DNA of 64,000 bases from Uloborus plumipes. Lineage: Eukaryota > Arthropoda > Arachnida > Araneae > Uloboridae. Below are positions 1 to 10,243 of the stretch, piece by piece (the stretch's first letter is position 1; the number at the start of each line of letters is the position of its first letter). The notes under the pieces are model-generated. The model was given only the letters and a program-made list of their open reading frames with translations. It made no database searches and had not been told where the DNA came from. The DNA is taken from positions 16,050 through 80,049 of the forward strand of contig JAXGGA010005233.1 in the NCBI GenBank assembly GCA_038373865.1, given 5' to 3'. The translations under genes and the position numbers were made by a program.

Positions 1-154
1 TCCTCTAACAGTATACATTCAAGAAGAATTTTAAAACTAAAAAATGTTCAAAAAATTACGTACCAGGGAAAATAAATAAACAGTGAATTGAACCCTTTAA
101 AATATAATGAGCTGTAGAATTTTACCACCGTTGAAAAGATGTAAAAACAAATAG

Positions 155-549
155 GGTGACAGCGTATCACAATCAGTAGATGACGTACTTTATAATATTG
201 ATACAACTCAATCATATAGGGTGAAAGTACCTGTTTCGAGCCAATATACAGAAATCGGTCACGTCATAAAATTTCTTGCCGTGAAACTATACGACAGCGA
301 AATGAGAAAAAAACGATCTAAATATATAGCTATTGAAAGAGAATAGCAAAACATGTTTCTGGACAAATAAGTTATTTGCCCTTGCGTTCCAGTTATCGAA
401 ATATGTGGTCTTCAAGTGTGCCAAATTTAGCAAGCATCCGTAAAAAACGGAAAGCATATTTCACACGTTTAGCAGATGCAAGGGGTGAAGTTGTGTGGTA
501 TCGCCAATTCTTTAAATTTGGCAGCATTTCTAAACATTTCAGACTTTAA
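155..549 (+). pseudogene. Decayed coding segment, unrecognised, two frames
   Basis: Two adjoining open frames read like protein rather than chance sequence. The first (155-346) has a mixed, charged composition (for example a run ending RKKRSKYIAIERE) and stops at TAG 344. The second, one frame over, is open from 337 to TAA 547 and holds AYFTRLADARGEVVWYRQF. The overlap at 337-346 suggests one ancestral frame broken by an indel. I do not recognise the family. The segment lies upstream of other protein-like pieces on the same strand (832-937, 983-1358, 3293-3397, 12577-13886) and may be the 5' part of the same decayed locus. An alternative is chance open frames in AT-rich DNA, less likely given the composition and length. 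Confidence 0.3.
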
Positions 550-831
550 AACGTTATTCTCGATAATGATTGGACGAAGGTAAATACTTTATGCGTCAAA
601 AAATTAAATAAAAGGGGAATGTGCTTTTACGATTGCTAACGCACTATTAGTATAATTCCCTAGTTAGACATATAATGTAACGCATCTAGTGTATCGTGTC
701 TAATTTAAAATGAAGCATGACGCGTTCCCATCTTCATTTATCTTATGACTGAATATGCGAATACCTTATGTTTCACTTTAAACTGCATTCATTGTTTCTA
801 AGAAATTTATGTCATTGTGATTGACTTTTAG

Positions 832-937
832 GTACTGGTTGCATGCAGAAGCTCAATTAAATGGACAATTTTTAGATCAACTCAACAATTGTCTCGAAAA
901 TCGATTATTTTATTTGAAAAACAGTTCGTTCGTTTAA
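832..937 (+). pseudogene. Short protein-like segment after a splice-acceptor-like site
   Basis: A TTTTAG acceptor-like site ends at 831. The frame from 833 to the TAA at 935 encodes about 34 residues starting YWLHAEAQLNGQFLDQL. An overlapping frame continues toward 983 with hydrophobic residues, so a frameshift linking this piece to the next one is possible. No family is recognised. It is short enough that chance remains a real possibility. It is listed because it sits in line with neighbouring coding-like pieces. Confidence 0.22.
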
Positions 938-982
938 TTATATTACTTCACGGGTATAATATTGCTTTTTTTGCATGTTTAG

Positions 983-1358
983 GTATCTGAAAAAAATAAT
1001 CCTGGACGAAGAAAACTTTCTTAGATGTCTTAGTTTCACGAATGAAAATTCTTTAATGTCTGACTTCGGCAATCGAAGCGTAATATTTTCCTTCATCTCA
1101 ACAAACGAAGAAGGAAATTTACTATCATATGCTGCTCAAAAAAAACTTTTAGCCAAAGCCTGCCAAGGTAAAGAAATTTTCGACAATGGTGAACTTTTGG
1201 ACACACTTGAAAGACGAGGTACAGTTCTAAAAAATAAATTTTATGTTTTGATCTCATGTTTGCCATTTAATTGTAAATGGGAAAATTTTCTTGTTATACC
1301 AACCTTGGATCCAAAGCAGGGAATTGTAATGGTCCTAAATCCTCCCACACATGTTTAA
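983..1358 (+). pseudogene. Unrecognised coding-like exon, partial
   Basis: The longest clean frame in the first 8 kb. A TTTAG acceptor-like site ends at 982 and the frame runs to TAA at 1356. An ATG at 975 lies within the acceptor, so reading from it may be coincidental. The protein is about 120 residues, well mixed and acidic/basic balanced, with a hydrophobic stretch KFYVLISCLPF near residue 90 and no motif I know. GT dinucleotides near the 3' end (1326, 1332) would both leave phase 0, while the downstream exon at 3293 needs phase 1. Either an exon is missing between them or the locus is broken. A MITE begins 9 bases after the stop. Expression evidence would decide whether this is a live exon or a relic. 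Confidence 0.35.
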
Positions 1359-1366
1359 CGTTAGTA

Positions 1367-1669
1367 AGGCAGGGATTCAAGTGAAACAGGCCATCGCAAA
1401 CTACAATCGCTACTGAAATGAATTACATTAGAACGTTTCTTGATAAAAACATCGTGACGTCAGCGTGACGTTTGCCTATGAAAAACGAGCTAGATAAAAC
1501 GTCACAGCCTACTTGGCGAATAAGAGGAAATCGCTGAGTGCTTGTGAGCTCTTATTGGCTCCACCCGTAGTGACGTCATGCCAAGTTAAGTTGATGATAA
1601 TGTAATTCATTTCCAGTAGCGATTGCAATTCGAAGCGATCGCAATGCTGTTTCACTTGAATCCCTGCCT
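1367..1669. mobile_element. MITE with TA target duplication (Tc1/mariner-type)
   Basis: A 303-bp element has long imperfect terminal inverted repeats beginning AGGCAGGGATTCAAGTGAAA on the left, with the exact reverse complement at the right end. TA dinucleotides at 1365-1366 and 1670-1671 flank it as the target duplication. The interior has no coding capacity. TA duplication and length fit a Tc1/mariner-derived non-autonomous element. Confidence 0.8.
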
Positions 1670-1671
1670 TA

Positions 1672-2485
1672 GATAATCCAAAGCTGCGTTTTTGAAGACT
1701 TATTTCCCGAAATATCCAGAGGACAGCCGCGTAACTCCCGGTTTGTACGCGTATTCACACTTATGATGGAAGCTGAATTGCTTCTATGTCTTTCATTAAG
1801 TTGTGCTGAAAGTAGGGGGGGAGTGAGCTAAGGCCCTTGCCTCGGAAGGAATCTTCTGGAGGGGGGGGGGGCAAATTGACACTATTTTATCGTGTCTCTT
1901 TTATTGGAACTCAATCTGATATCCTGAAGGAAATTGCGTAAGGACGGCCGTTTCAAGTTTGTCTCCTTGCTCCGATAAATCATAGATCCGGCACTGGGAC
2001 TGTGATACAACTGATTTCTGTGCTCTTATTTAAGTAATGATACCTACCAATATCAGAAATTTGATCCACCTTTGCTTTGGAGTACTTCGTTTTAATCTCT
2101 ATTATTGATTTGAAAAGCCTGCTTTGTTGCAGATGAAGTTATGATTGCTAGAATTTAATTTCAGCTTTAGTTTAGTGCAGTGACTACCAGCTGTCGGAGA
2201 AAAGCAATGGTTTCAGTTAGATGCATTAGGCTTTTAGAAAATATTATCTACTATTTTTGAAATATGACATTTTATCCTCAAAATAATAAATGAGCCAGCT
2301 GTTCCTCCCGATGATAGTAATTGGTAAAAAAGAATGCATTCAAACAAGTATTTATTACTTACTGCGTGGCCCGGCGCTGTACGGGCTATCTCTGAACAAA
2401 AAATTAGCAAAACTTGAACAAAAAATGAGAAAAAAGAATTCCTTTGCATTATAATAGAAAAAGTTGTTACTTCAAAAACCTGTAT
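1672..2485. other. No recognisable gene
   Basis: Unassigned sequence with one G homopolymer (about 12 G near 1860). I see no convincing exon. If 983-1358 and 3293-3397 belong to one gene, a missing exon would have to lie here, but no good acceptor-exon-donor set stands out. Confidence 0.5.
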
Positions 2486-3258
2486 TAGGGCATAGCTGTG
2501 CCCCGTGGTTTCCCCCGCGTTAATGAGACAACAATCTATAAAAAAAATTATAAGTGCACCACGATATGATATGTATATGATAAATATATAGTAAATAAAT
2601 TACACTGGGAAACACAAAAGTAAAAGAACCTTTGGAAAAAATTAGTAAGACCAGTCTTATATGAATAATATTATATTCATCCAAATATAGATGGATATAA
2701 TATTATTTAATACAAAGAACGTATTTTAAATACTTCTCTATATACACGATACTTTTAGTTTTATTTTCGTTTGGTAGTAGAACGCATCTTCAACTATAAG
2801 AACAAAAACAAACATTGCAGAAATAAAGAAAACAAAACCCAACAGAAAAATACTACAAAACAAATTATGTACCTGAATATCGAATAAACACGCATTCAAA
2901 AATTAATTTGCTGAAGATTTGCCATTTTGTAAAGAGCCGACCACAAGGGCCTGCAAATCAGTGCCATTGTCGGCCAGCGCTCTCTACACAGTTGCCGAAA
3001 CAATACTTTCAATGAACGACATCTTTCGAGAAGAGTAGAAACTAATCCGCTTGTGCTTTTCGACCATTATTATTTTTAAACTACAATCATAACTCCTTAC
3101 ATACCGCGTAATGTTACGTGCCTAAAGTCTTTCTGATCAAATGGACTGTTCAACACAAAAATAATTTTTCAATTCGAACCAGTAGTTCCTGAGATTAGCG
3201 CGTTCAAACAAACAAACAAACTCTTCAGCTTTATATATTATTATTATAGATTATTATT
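2486..3258 (+). mobile_element. Probable RTE-type LINE (or LINE-tailed SINE) 3' remnant
   Basis: The block ends with a phrase typical of RTE-clade retrotransposon 3' ends: TTCCTGAGATTAGCGCGTTC at about 3186, followed by repeated AAACA units, CTTCAGCTTTATA and a TTATTATAGATTATTATT tail. The left end (GTGCCCCGTGG about 2498) resembles matching internal sequence in such elements. No reverse transcriptase frame remains. The assignment rests on remembered family signatures, not on an alignment. The tail lies about 35 bases upstream of the exon-like segment at 3293. Confidence 0.5.
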
Positions 3259-3292
3259 TACAACCTTAAAATAAGTCTTCGCTTAATTTCAG

Positions 3293-3397
3293 CTTTATAT
3301 CCATTAATTCACTGTTCCGTAAAATCAAAGAGTGAAGTTGAAGATATTGAACTTTTGAACGCAAGGGATTTCGGAGAAATATTCATTTTAAAGCAAG
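3293..3397 (+). pseudogene. Internal exon candidate with canonical splice sites
   Basis: A 105-bp segment is bounded by TTAATTTCAG (ending 3292) and GTAAGG (starting 3398), both strong splice consensus sites. One frame is open throughout. It enters with two bases of a codon and leaves with one, encoding about 34 residues including LYPLIHCSVKSKSEVEDIEL and ending FILKQ. The next candidate exon at 12577 begins with the two bases needed to complete a glycine codon, so the pair joins in phase across a 9,179-bp intron. That phase match supports a real spliced gene, at least ancestrally. The product is not recognised. Confidence 0.45.
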
Positions 3398-3756
3398 GTA
3401 AGGTTTTTAAAATGCATAATAATGCACGATCCTTCGTTTGTCTTGATGCCAAATTTAGATTTCGTTTAATTTCAACTATTTTTTCTTTATTTTAATATTA
3501 TTTTTAATTATTATTAGGAAGCATGTTGGACAAACTTTACTTCTTTCCTTAATTGTTTCCATGTCTGCTGAATATAATTAAACATACTAAATTATACTTT
3601 TATAACTGCTAAAAAGATTATTAGAAAATATATCTCACAAGTAGATCAGCGTAACTAACATTCAAAAATTATTTAAAGTTCAAAATAATGAAAATAAGAA
3701 GTAGTAGTAGTTACCAAATCCTGACATTTTTTATCGAACGTATTTTTTTTTGGCGG

Positions 3757-3770
3757 GGGGGGGGGGGGTT
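3757..3770. repeat. G homopolymer tract
   Basis: An uninterrupted run of about 14 G follows TGGCG. Similar runs occur near 1860, 9786, 18929 and 23945 in the normal half. Confidence 0.85.
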
Positions 3771-3833
3771 GGAAACTAAATGAAAATTTTAAAGCATAGG
3801 TGTTCAAAATTAGTTTGCACATACACCCCAAAG

Positions 3834-4104
3834 CATAACTGAAGGGGCAAGTGGATAAAGGCGATATGTGAGGGTTTTTTTTTATTTTTTAATTTCTAGA
3901 AAAAGCTTTCAAAAAAAAAAATGTGTTATTATTTTTTTGATGGCTTTTTCTCAACGTGTAAAATGGGGTCATATTCTTCGTTACCAACCATTTCTGTGAC
4001 TAAGGGGACATGATACTGATGGACTTATCACCTTCCTCGATGGTAAAAAGTAAGTTTCAAAAATGGTTACATATCACCTTTATTCACTTACCCCTTCAAT
4101 TATG
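3834..4104. mobile_element. Short MITE with about 36-bp terminal inverted repeats
   Basis: The left end CATAACTGAAGGGGCAAGTG and the right end, whose reverse complement reads CATAATTGAAGGGGTAAGTG, continue to match into GATAAAGG(C/T)GATATGT. The element is 271 bp with an A/T-rich non-coding interior. No clear target duplication was found. Confidence 0.7.
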
Positions 4105-4429
4105 AGTCAAAAACAAATTCTGTGTTAAAAAAAAATAGCAGAAGCTATGTAGGGGAATGTGGGGCAAAGTGAAATAGTTAAGTTTACTTACCTGCTTCAA
4201 AAGGAACAAATGAGAAATTTGCTCCAAAAATTATTGTACAAAAGAAGGAATCAATGTATTTTGCAATACAACTTTCGTTCAAACATTATTTTTTATCTTT
4301 GGCAGTTATTTTGTTCTTTCAAAAAAAAAATGTGGAAAATTTTTACCTCAAAAAATCATGGGACAAAGTGAAAAACAAAATATTTTTGTCATGAAAATTT
4401 TTCTATTCGAGGATTAACAGTAATTTTCA

Positions 4430-4680
4430 TCAAATGAATGCATAAATAAACAAAAAGAATAATTAATAATGAAAAATAAACCTATAAATCAATAAATAAA
4501 TTAATTAATATGTGAGAAAAAGTAAATGAGTGAATAAAATAGAGAATGAATAAGAAAATGAGTTAATGAATGAGTAAATAAGTTAAATAATTAAGTAAAA
4601 GAATGTAAATAAAATAATAAATGAAGATATACGTACGTGATTTAATAAATGAATGAATAAGTAAACGAAATGAACTATTT
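4430..4680. repeat. Low-complexity AATG/AATA-rich tract
   Basis: Degenerate tetranucleotide-like sequence (units such as GAATGAATAAG, TGAGTAAATAAG), nearly free of C, lies inside the outer pogo-like element. Confidence 0.7.
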
Positions 4681-4769
4681 CACTTTGTCCCATCCACTTT
4701 GCCCCGCGTGCACTTGACAAATTACATTGAACATTTAAAATCGAAAAAATGCCTAATGTAAATAAAGTA

Positions 4770-6909
4770 GGGGAAAACCGCCTATATTGGACCACTGCTT
4801 AAATTGGACCTCGGGCTTAAAATCTAGTACAGAGATATGTGCTACACTTAAGCAGTAGAAATATAAAGTTTTAGGAATAAAATCAATGTGTATGAAGCTT
4901 CACCAGTCTTTGAACTGTTTAGCGTGAGTTACGGCTAGATTTGAGCTGAAAACGTGTGAAATGTTATTTCGCGAACTTGTTTCTAGCAGGATGATTTAAA
5001 AACTTGTGAATTGAGGTAAAATGCTGTTACAGTATTATAATCTGTGTTTAATAAGGTTTACATTGATGTATTTACATGCGCGATTGTGATAATTTTTGAC
5101 ATAGCAATAAGCTGAAGAATAAAAAATGGCGTGTTTTCCTTCATTGGACCGAAAAAATGTTCCTATATTTGACCGGTGGTCCAATTTATGAATATGATTT
5201 TAAACAAGATGTTTTATTAATCGTAACATAAAATAAGTGACTCGTCTGATTTAATAGCGTAGTTAAAATTATTTTAAGCATACTTTAACACCTATTTACG
5301 ATATTCATTTGAACTTTTTTATCAAGCATATTTTCTAGAAGCTGCAACTTCTTAAAATGTATTTTCTTTTCTCTTCATCCATTAAGCTACAGTTTCAGGT
5401 TGTTAAACATATTTGTTATCTTAAATAAAATTTGTGCTGGTTTACCGAAGGAAAAATATGAAATTCTTCGATATGTTTGAAAAGATATTAAAAGAAAAAA
5501 AAATATATGCTACTAATATATTAAATGTAGATGAGGCTTTTCACTGTCCGAAAGCTCCAAAATATATTGACGTATAAAGGTAAACACCAGGTTGGAGCAG
5601 TAATAAGTGGTGAACGTGGTAGAAACACACTGGCTATTTGCTGCATGAGTGCAGCAGAACTGCTATTTCTCTATGCCCCATGCTTATTTTCAAAAGATTA
5701 CGTTCCATGTATCAGCTTATCCTAAAAACATCCCCTGGTGAGCAATGTGCTTGCTCAAAAAAAGGTTGGATCACAAACGATAATTCACAAAATTGATGCA
5801 ACAGTTCATCAAAACCGTTAAGCCAAGCAGTGTAAAAAGAATGTCCTTCTATTAATGGATGGGCACAGCATTTACATAAAGAACATAGATGCAATAAACT
5901 TGGCTTACGAGAACGATATAATAATGCTTTCTCTTTAAGCACACCATGCACGTAGATGTGGTCCTTATTCAGTCTCTGTCAACATATTTTAATCGACCAT
6001 ATGATACATGGATGCGAGAACATCCAATGAGATCCATTGCCCAATATCGCATAGGAGAACTGTTTGATAACTCTTATATGGGCAAACCGCAATCAAAGCC
6101 ATGGCAAATTCTGTGAGTTGATTCCAAAGAACAGAAGTTTGGCAGGTTAATTGACACGTGTTAAATGACGTGCAGAATTAGAGGTAAGTAGTCAAGATAA
6201 AACTACTCAAAATGAACAGGTTACATGTTCGATGTAAGTTGTACACCATGTACAAGAACTAGCTACAACTTAAATTAGTACGACTTCTGCAGAATCAACT
6301 GATAGTTCTCTTCAAAACATGATTGTAAACTCTAACTATGATTTGTAAACGGCTCACATATCACCTTTGCCTAAAAAATAGAAGAACAAAAGGAAGGCTG
6401 TCTCAGCAATCATTCTAAAGCCGTATAAAAGAGGCATAGAGCAGAAAAAGTCACACAAGACGAAGCAAGAAACTGCACAAAACAATTCGTATTGCAATAT
6501 TTCATAGAAATGAAGTGCAAAACAGAATTAAATGTATGAAGTGCCATCAGTGGGTTCATCAACAATGCGCCAAATGTGAGGCCGAAGCAAAAGAAATTCT
6601 ATTGCAAATCCTGGAAAAAAGCTGTATAGTTTAAATATAAATTATTCTATGATTTCCTGGTAACGGTCCAATTTAGGAAGCGCGTGGTTCAATTTAGGCG
6701 CATATATTCCTAAATTGGACTTTTGCAACTTTTTATAAAATATTTTTTTTAAAAATAATTTTCATAGTTTCAGAAAATATAAGCTCCTAGGGTCGGTTCC
6801 TGATTAAATTTAGCTTACGATGTCCTATTTTGCATTTCTGTTTTGCTTCACATAGAGCGACACAAGCCTGATGGTTTTCTTAGGGGGTCCAATATAAGCG
6901 GTCTTCCCC
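4770..6909 (+). mobile_element. Degenerate pogo-type DNA transposon, nested
   Basis: A 2,140-bp element has termini GGGGAAAACCGCCTATATTG and, at the right, the reverse complement of AATATAAGCGGTCTTCCCC, with TA on both sides (4768-4769, 6910-6911). Inside are broken pieces of a pogo/Tigger transposase. It is inserted within the left part of the 4152-7215 element, so it is the younger of the two. Confidence 0.8.
5531..6635 (+). pseudogene. Pogo-type transposase relic
   Basis: Three separated pieces show the family. At 5531-5725 a frame reads GKHQVGAVISGERGRNTLAI, matching the start of the DDE_1 catalytic region of pogo/Tigger proteins, where KGK.QVG...SAERG is typical. At about 5960-6115 another frame gives PYDTWMREHPMRSIAQYRIG, like the segment after the last catalytic acid. 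At about 6538-6630 a Cys/His-rich tail, KCHQWVHQQCAKCEAE, follows. Frames change between the pieces and stops are frequent, so no active transposase can be made. The N-terminal DNA-binding domain is not visible. In an active copy the enzyme would cut and paste the element at TA sites in the nucleus. Confidence 0.65.
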
Positions 6910-7387
6910 TAGGGACTTCACTGGACATTAGTAGATCTCAATTAATAGTTTAAATAATAATAGCAAAAATATTATAATTTTATAATGGCAAGAAATATTT
7001 TTGAAAAATCACAAATGTTACAATAAAAATATCAAATTTTGAAAATGGCTTGCATAATTTTTTTCGTTGATCTTTGGAGCAATTTTTTGTTGACAGGAAT
7101 CAATTATATGTCTAGGAACTTAGTTAAATATGGCGATATTGGTGGTGCTGCAAACTATGAAAATATTTTACTATTTCACTTTGCTCCTCTATTTCACTTT
7201 GCCCGCACATTCCCCTACTGTATATTAAAAATTGCATCAAGAACTGCTGATAAACGCACGCTTTTATTGTTAAAATGAGCAGACTTTTTTAGAGATGTAG
7301 GGAAAAATAATAAATGATAAGAACAAAACTATAACGCAGTAAGCTCTGTGTGTGTCGAAATCAAAAACGCATGAAGAGTATTTGATA

Positions 7388-8027
7388 ACACAGGCCAACA
7401 AAATAAACCTTTTTGAAAACTTTTTTAATTTTAATAGCTGATCTTGATAGATTTTTATGTGCTGAATCCAAATCTGCTTGTAGTTTTTATGTATCACCCT
7501 TAGTTTCCAAGCAAAATGTATTTTATTATATAGTCTAATACCCATTTACAGTATATAGGGAAATCAATGAAACACTGTAGAATCGTAAAAATGGTTTGTA
7601 TTTACAGTAAAATACTTGGAATAGTAATTTTATGTGATGATACAAGGTTCACTTGTCAACTGGAATTGCTTTATATTTTCTTTCCCTTTTTTCCTTGAAG
7701 CTTCTTGTGTAGCTTTTCCTGCGATGAATAGCTTGCTGAACTTCCCGGTGAAGTGACCAACAGTAATCCCCCATCATGTTATAGCATGTGTTTCAGCAGT
7801 GCTGCCAACATCATCTTTGTTCATTAGACCTATTTTTTCATGTTATCTTAACAATGAAAAAGCTGTTAAATTCTAAAAATGTTTCTTTATTTCATGAATG
7901 TAACTATAAAATGTGAATAAATGGTGGGTGATACAACTTTTTAAGCATCATATTTGGATTCAGCAACCTAAACAACATAAGAATAAGGTGTTTTCATTAA
8001 AAAAGTTTTTTCATCGTTGGCCTGTGT
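7388..8027. mobile_element. Non-autonomous element with ACACAGGCC ends
   Basis: The left end ACACAGGCCAAC and its reverse complement GTTGGCCTGTGT at 8016-8027 are followed inward by poorly conserved A/T-rich repeat. TTGATA lies immediately left and, with a 2-base offset, right, a possible target duplication. There is a second inner inverted match (about 7455 TGCTGAATCCAAATCTG against 7950 ATTTGGATTCAGCA). No coding sequence is seen. Confidence 0.6.
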
Positions 8028-8810
8028 AATTGATAGAGCCTCGTTGGCATTTAATAACCTTGAAAATGCTATTTGGCATTGTTTCCATTAAGTTTCGCTA
8101 TACATCTTCCTAGGATGTGGAAATTGCATTCTTATGTTCCACAATATTTGAAAATTGTTTCCTATTATCATATACCGGTGTGTTTTTATTACCGCTGTTA
8201 ATAAAGATAGTTTTGACTATTATAAACGGGTCATTCCATGTCAAGTGATCCAACGTTTTTTACCTTACATTTTTGTATTTCTTTCACATTTGGCTCATCA
8301 ATTGTACCCCTTGAGGTAATCAAAAGTCTCAATTTTTGGATTTTTATCTCTATTATTTTTTCATTTATGAGACTTTGAACTTCGGAAAAACCCTCGTTTT
8401 TCCATGGATAAGGGTACATAAAAGGGACCATAACTCGGCACCAAATATAGATAGAACGATTTAGTAAATGGCATTTTAAAGTACATTAGGTGCCGCTTAA
8501 TCTGATATGCAACATGACTAATTTGATAAAAATTTTCTTTTTCAAAAAATGAAATTTAAATTTCAAATTTAAATTTCTCGAAAAACATATAATGAATTTT
8601 TTTGAAAAAATTCTCAAAAATTCTTGTGTATTTTATCTATGTTTGTACAAATTTTTAGATTGGGATCTCAATGGGATCATATTTTTTTGAATTTTTGAAT
8701 AAAACTGTATAGGAAAAAAATGATATTTTTTAGATTCTATTTATTTAAATACTAAGTTCTCTTGCTTGTGATGGTCTAAAAAGTAGTGAAAAAACATGAA
8801 TATGTTTAAA

Positions 8811-9343
8811 GTGAGCTAGCATGAGCTTATAGATTTGTCAGGTTCACCCCCCTCCCCCCTTCCTCCCCGCACAACCACTCTTTTTTAATTCAAAACTGTT
8901 CAAAATGTTTAAAAAAAAACTCTTTGATACAAAATGAATAGTAAACTTTTTTCAAGTTGGTAAATGAGTTTCCTTATAACTAGACGAAGTATCCCCCTCC
9001 TCAACCCAAATATACCATTAACGCTGTACTATTATGACGTCTAACCTGGGGATTGAATTGACTATTATTTTTACTCTAGGTAAGTGAGCTAGCATTAACT
9101 TGTAGATTGGTCAGCTCCCCCTCCCTTCCTTCCTGACCCAACCATTTTCCCCTCAAACTATTTAAAATGCTAACAAAAAGCTTCTTTGATACAAAATGAA
9201 CAGTAAACTTGTTTAAAGTTGATAAATGGGCTTCCTTATAACAAGGCAAAGTACAACCCTTCCCCCACCCAAATATACCATTAACGCTATATTAATATGA
9301 CGTCTCACCTGGGGATTGATTTGAGGATTATTTTCCCCCTAGG
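8811..9343. repeat. Tandem duplication inside the left foldback arm
   Basis: Two diverged copies of about 265 bp lie head to tail (from about 8811 and about 9074). Each contains GTGAGCTAGCAT near the start and ATATACCATTAACGCT near the end, and each closes with CCTGGGGATTGA and a CTAGGTA motif. The right arm has one copy only (about 11668-11945). Confidence 0.7.
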
Positions 9344-10243
9344 TATATATTGTTTTTCAGACGAAGTGTTTCGTTTTCAATCCGAACTTCACAAAGTGTA
9401 CTTCCATTCAAAATCTGAATTTAAACTTATGGTTCATTTCATCCCCTCCCCCAGCACCAATCTTCAATTTTGAAGGGAGGGAATAAATGGGTCGCCCCAA
9501 GATCATAGCAAACAGCAAAATAGCACTGTTTCCCCTTGTTCTCATAATGTTTTCCCATTATTTTTACACAATACTGAAAAGAAATTAAAGTGTCACGTTA
9601 TATGTCAGTCCCCATCACTGCCTTTCCTTTTTCTTTTTGGACAAAGCTCATGAGCTAATAGGAAAGAGTAACAAACAGAACAAACTGAAACACTACCAGA
9701 CATCAGTAGAGACTAAGGCTTTGAAATGGGGTTAGACAGGATGATAAAAAAAAATAAAAGTTCGGAGCGGAAAGGTAGGGTAAGGGGGGGGGGAGCAATC
9801 TGTAAAGAAGTTAAACAACCTGTGAGGTAATGCTCAAAAAAGCAGTGTTTGTTTAATATATTTATATAGATATATCTTGCTGCATTACTTTCCTTTACAA
9901 CAAAATGAAAAAGAACACAAACGATTAAAAAAATTAAATAACAGCTGCATACTAGATAATGTGGAAAGATAGTTATGTGGACACAGACATATGACCTGAT
10001 ATTTTGATTTATTTTCAGTTTTGTGCGAAAAGAATAGAAAAAACAATGAGAACAAGGCGAAACAGTGCTATTTTGCTGTTTGTTATGATCTTGGGGCGAC
10101 CCATTTATTTCCTCCCTTCTAAATTGAAGATTGGTGCTGGAGTAGAAGATGAAATGAATCATAAAGTTAAATTTCAGATATTGAATGGAAGTACACTTTG
10201 AAGTTTGGATCGAAAAGAAACACTTCGTCTGAAAAACAATATA

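Larger units (their letters stand above)
4152..7215. mobile_element. Pogo/Tigger-like element carrying a nested element
   Basis: Terminal inverted repeats GGGGAATGTGGGGCAAAGTG (left) and the reverse complement of CACTTTGCCCGCACATTCCCC (right, ending 7215) are flanked by TA at 4150-4151 and 7216-7217. Copies of the GGCAAAGTGAAA-type motif recur inside (4370, 4680, 7170, 7190), which suggests subterminal repeats. Own length without the insert is roughly 0.9 kb, so it is non-autonomous. TA duplication and GGGG termini fit the pogo/Tigger branch of Tc1/mariner. A second element occupies 4770-6909. Confidence 0.7.

Noticed and set aside
8231..8431. Conserved 66-codon frame duplicated at 12324-12533 as a small gene
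   Set aside because: The two copies are simply the mirror arms of the foldback element. Neither has splice or start support, and arm identity explains the conservation.
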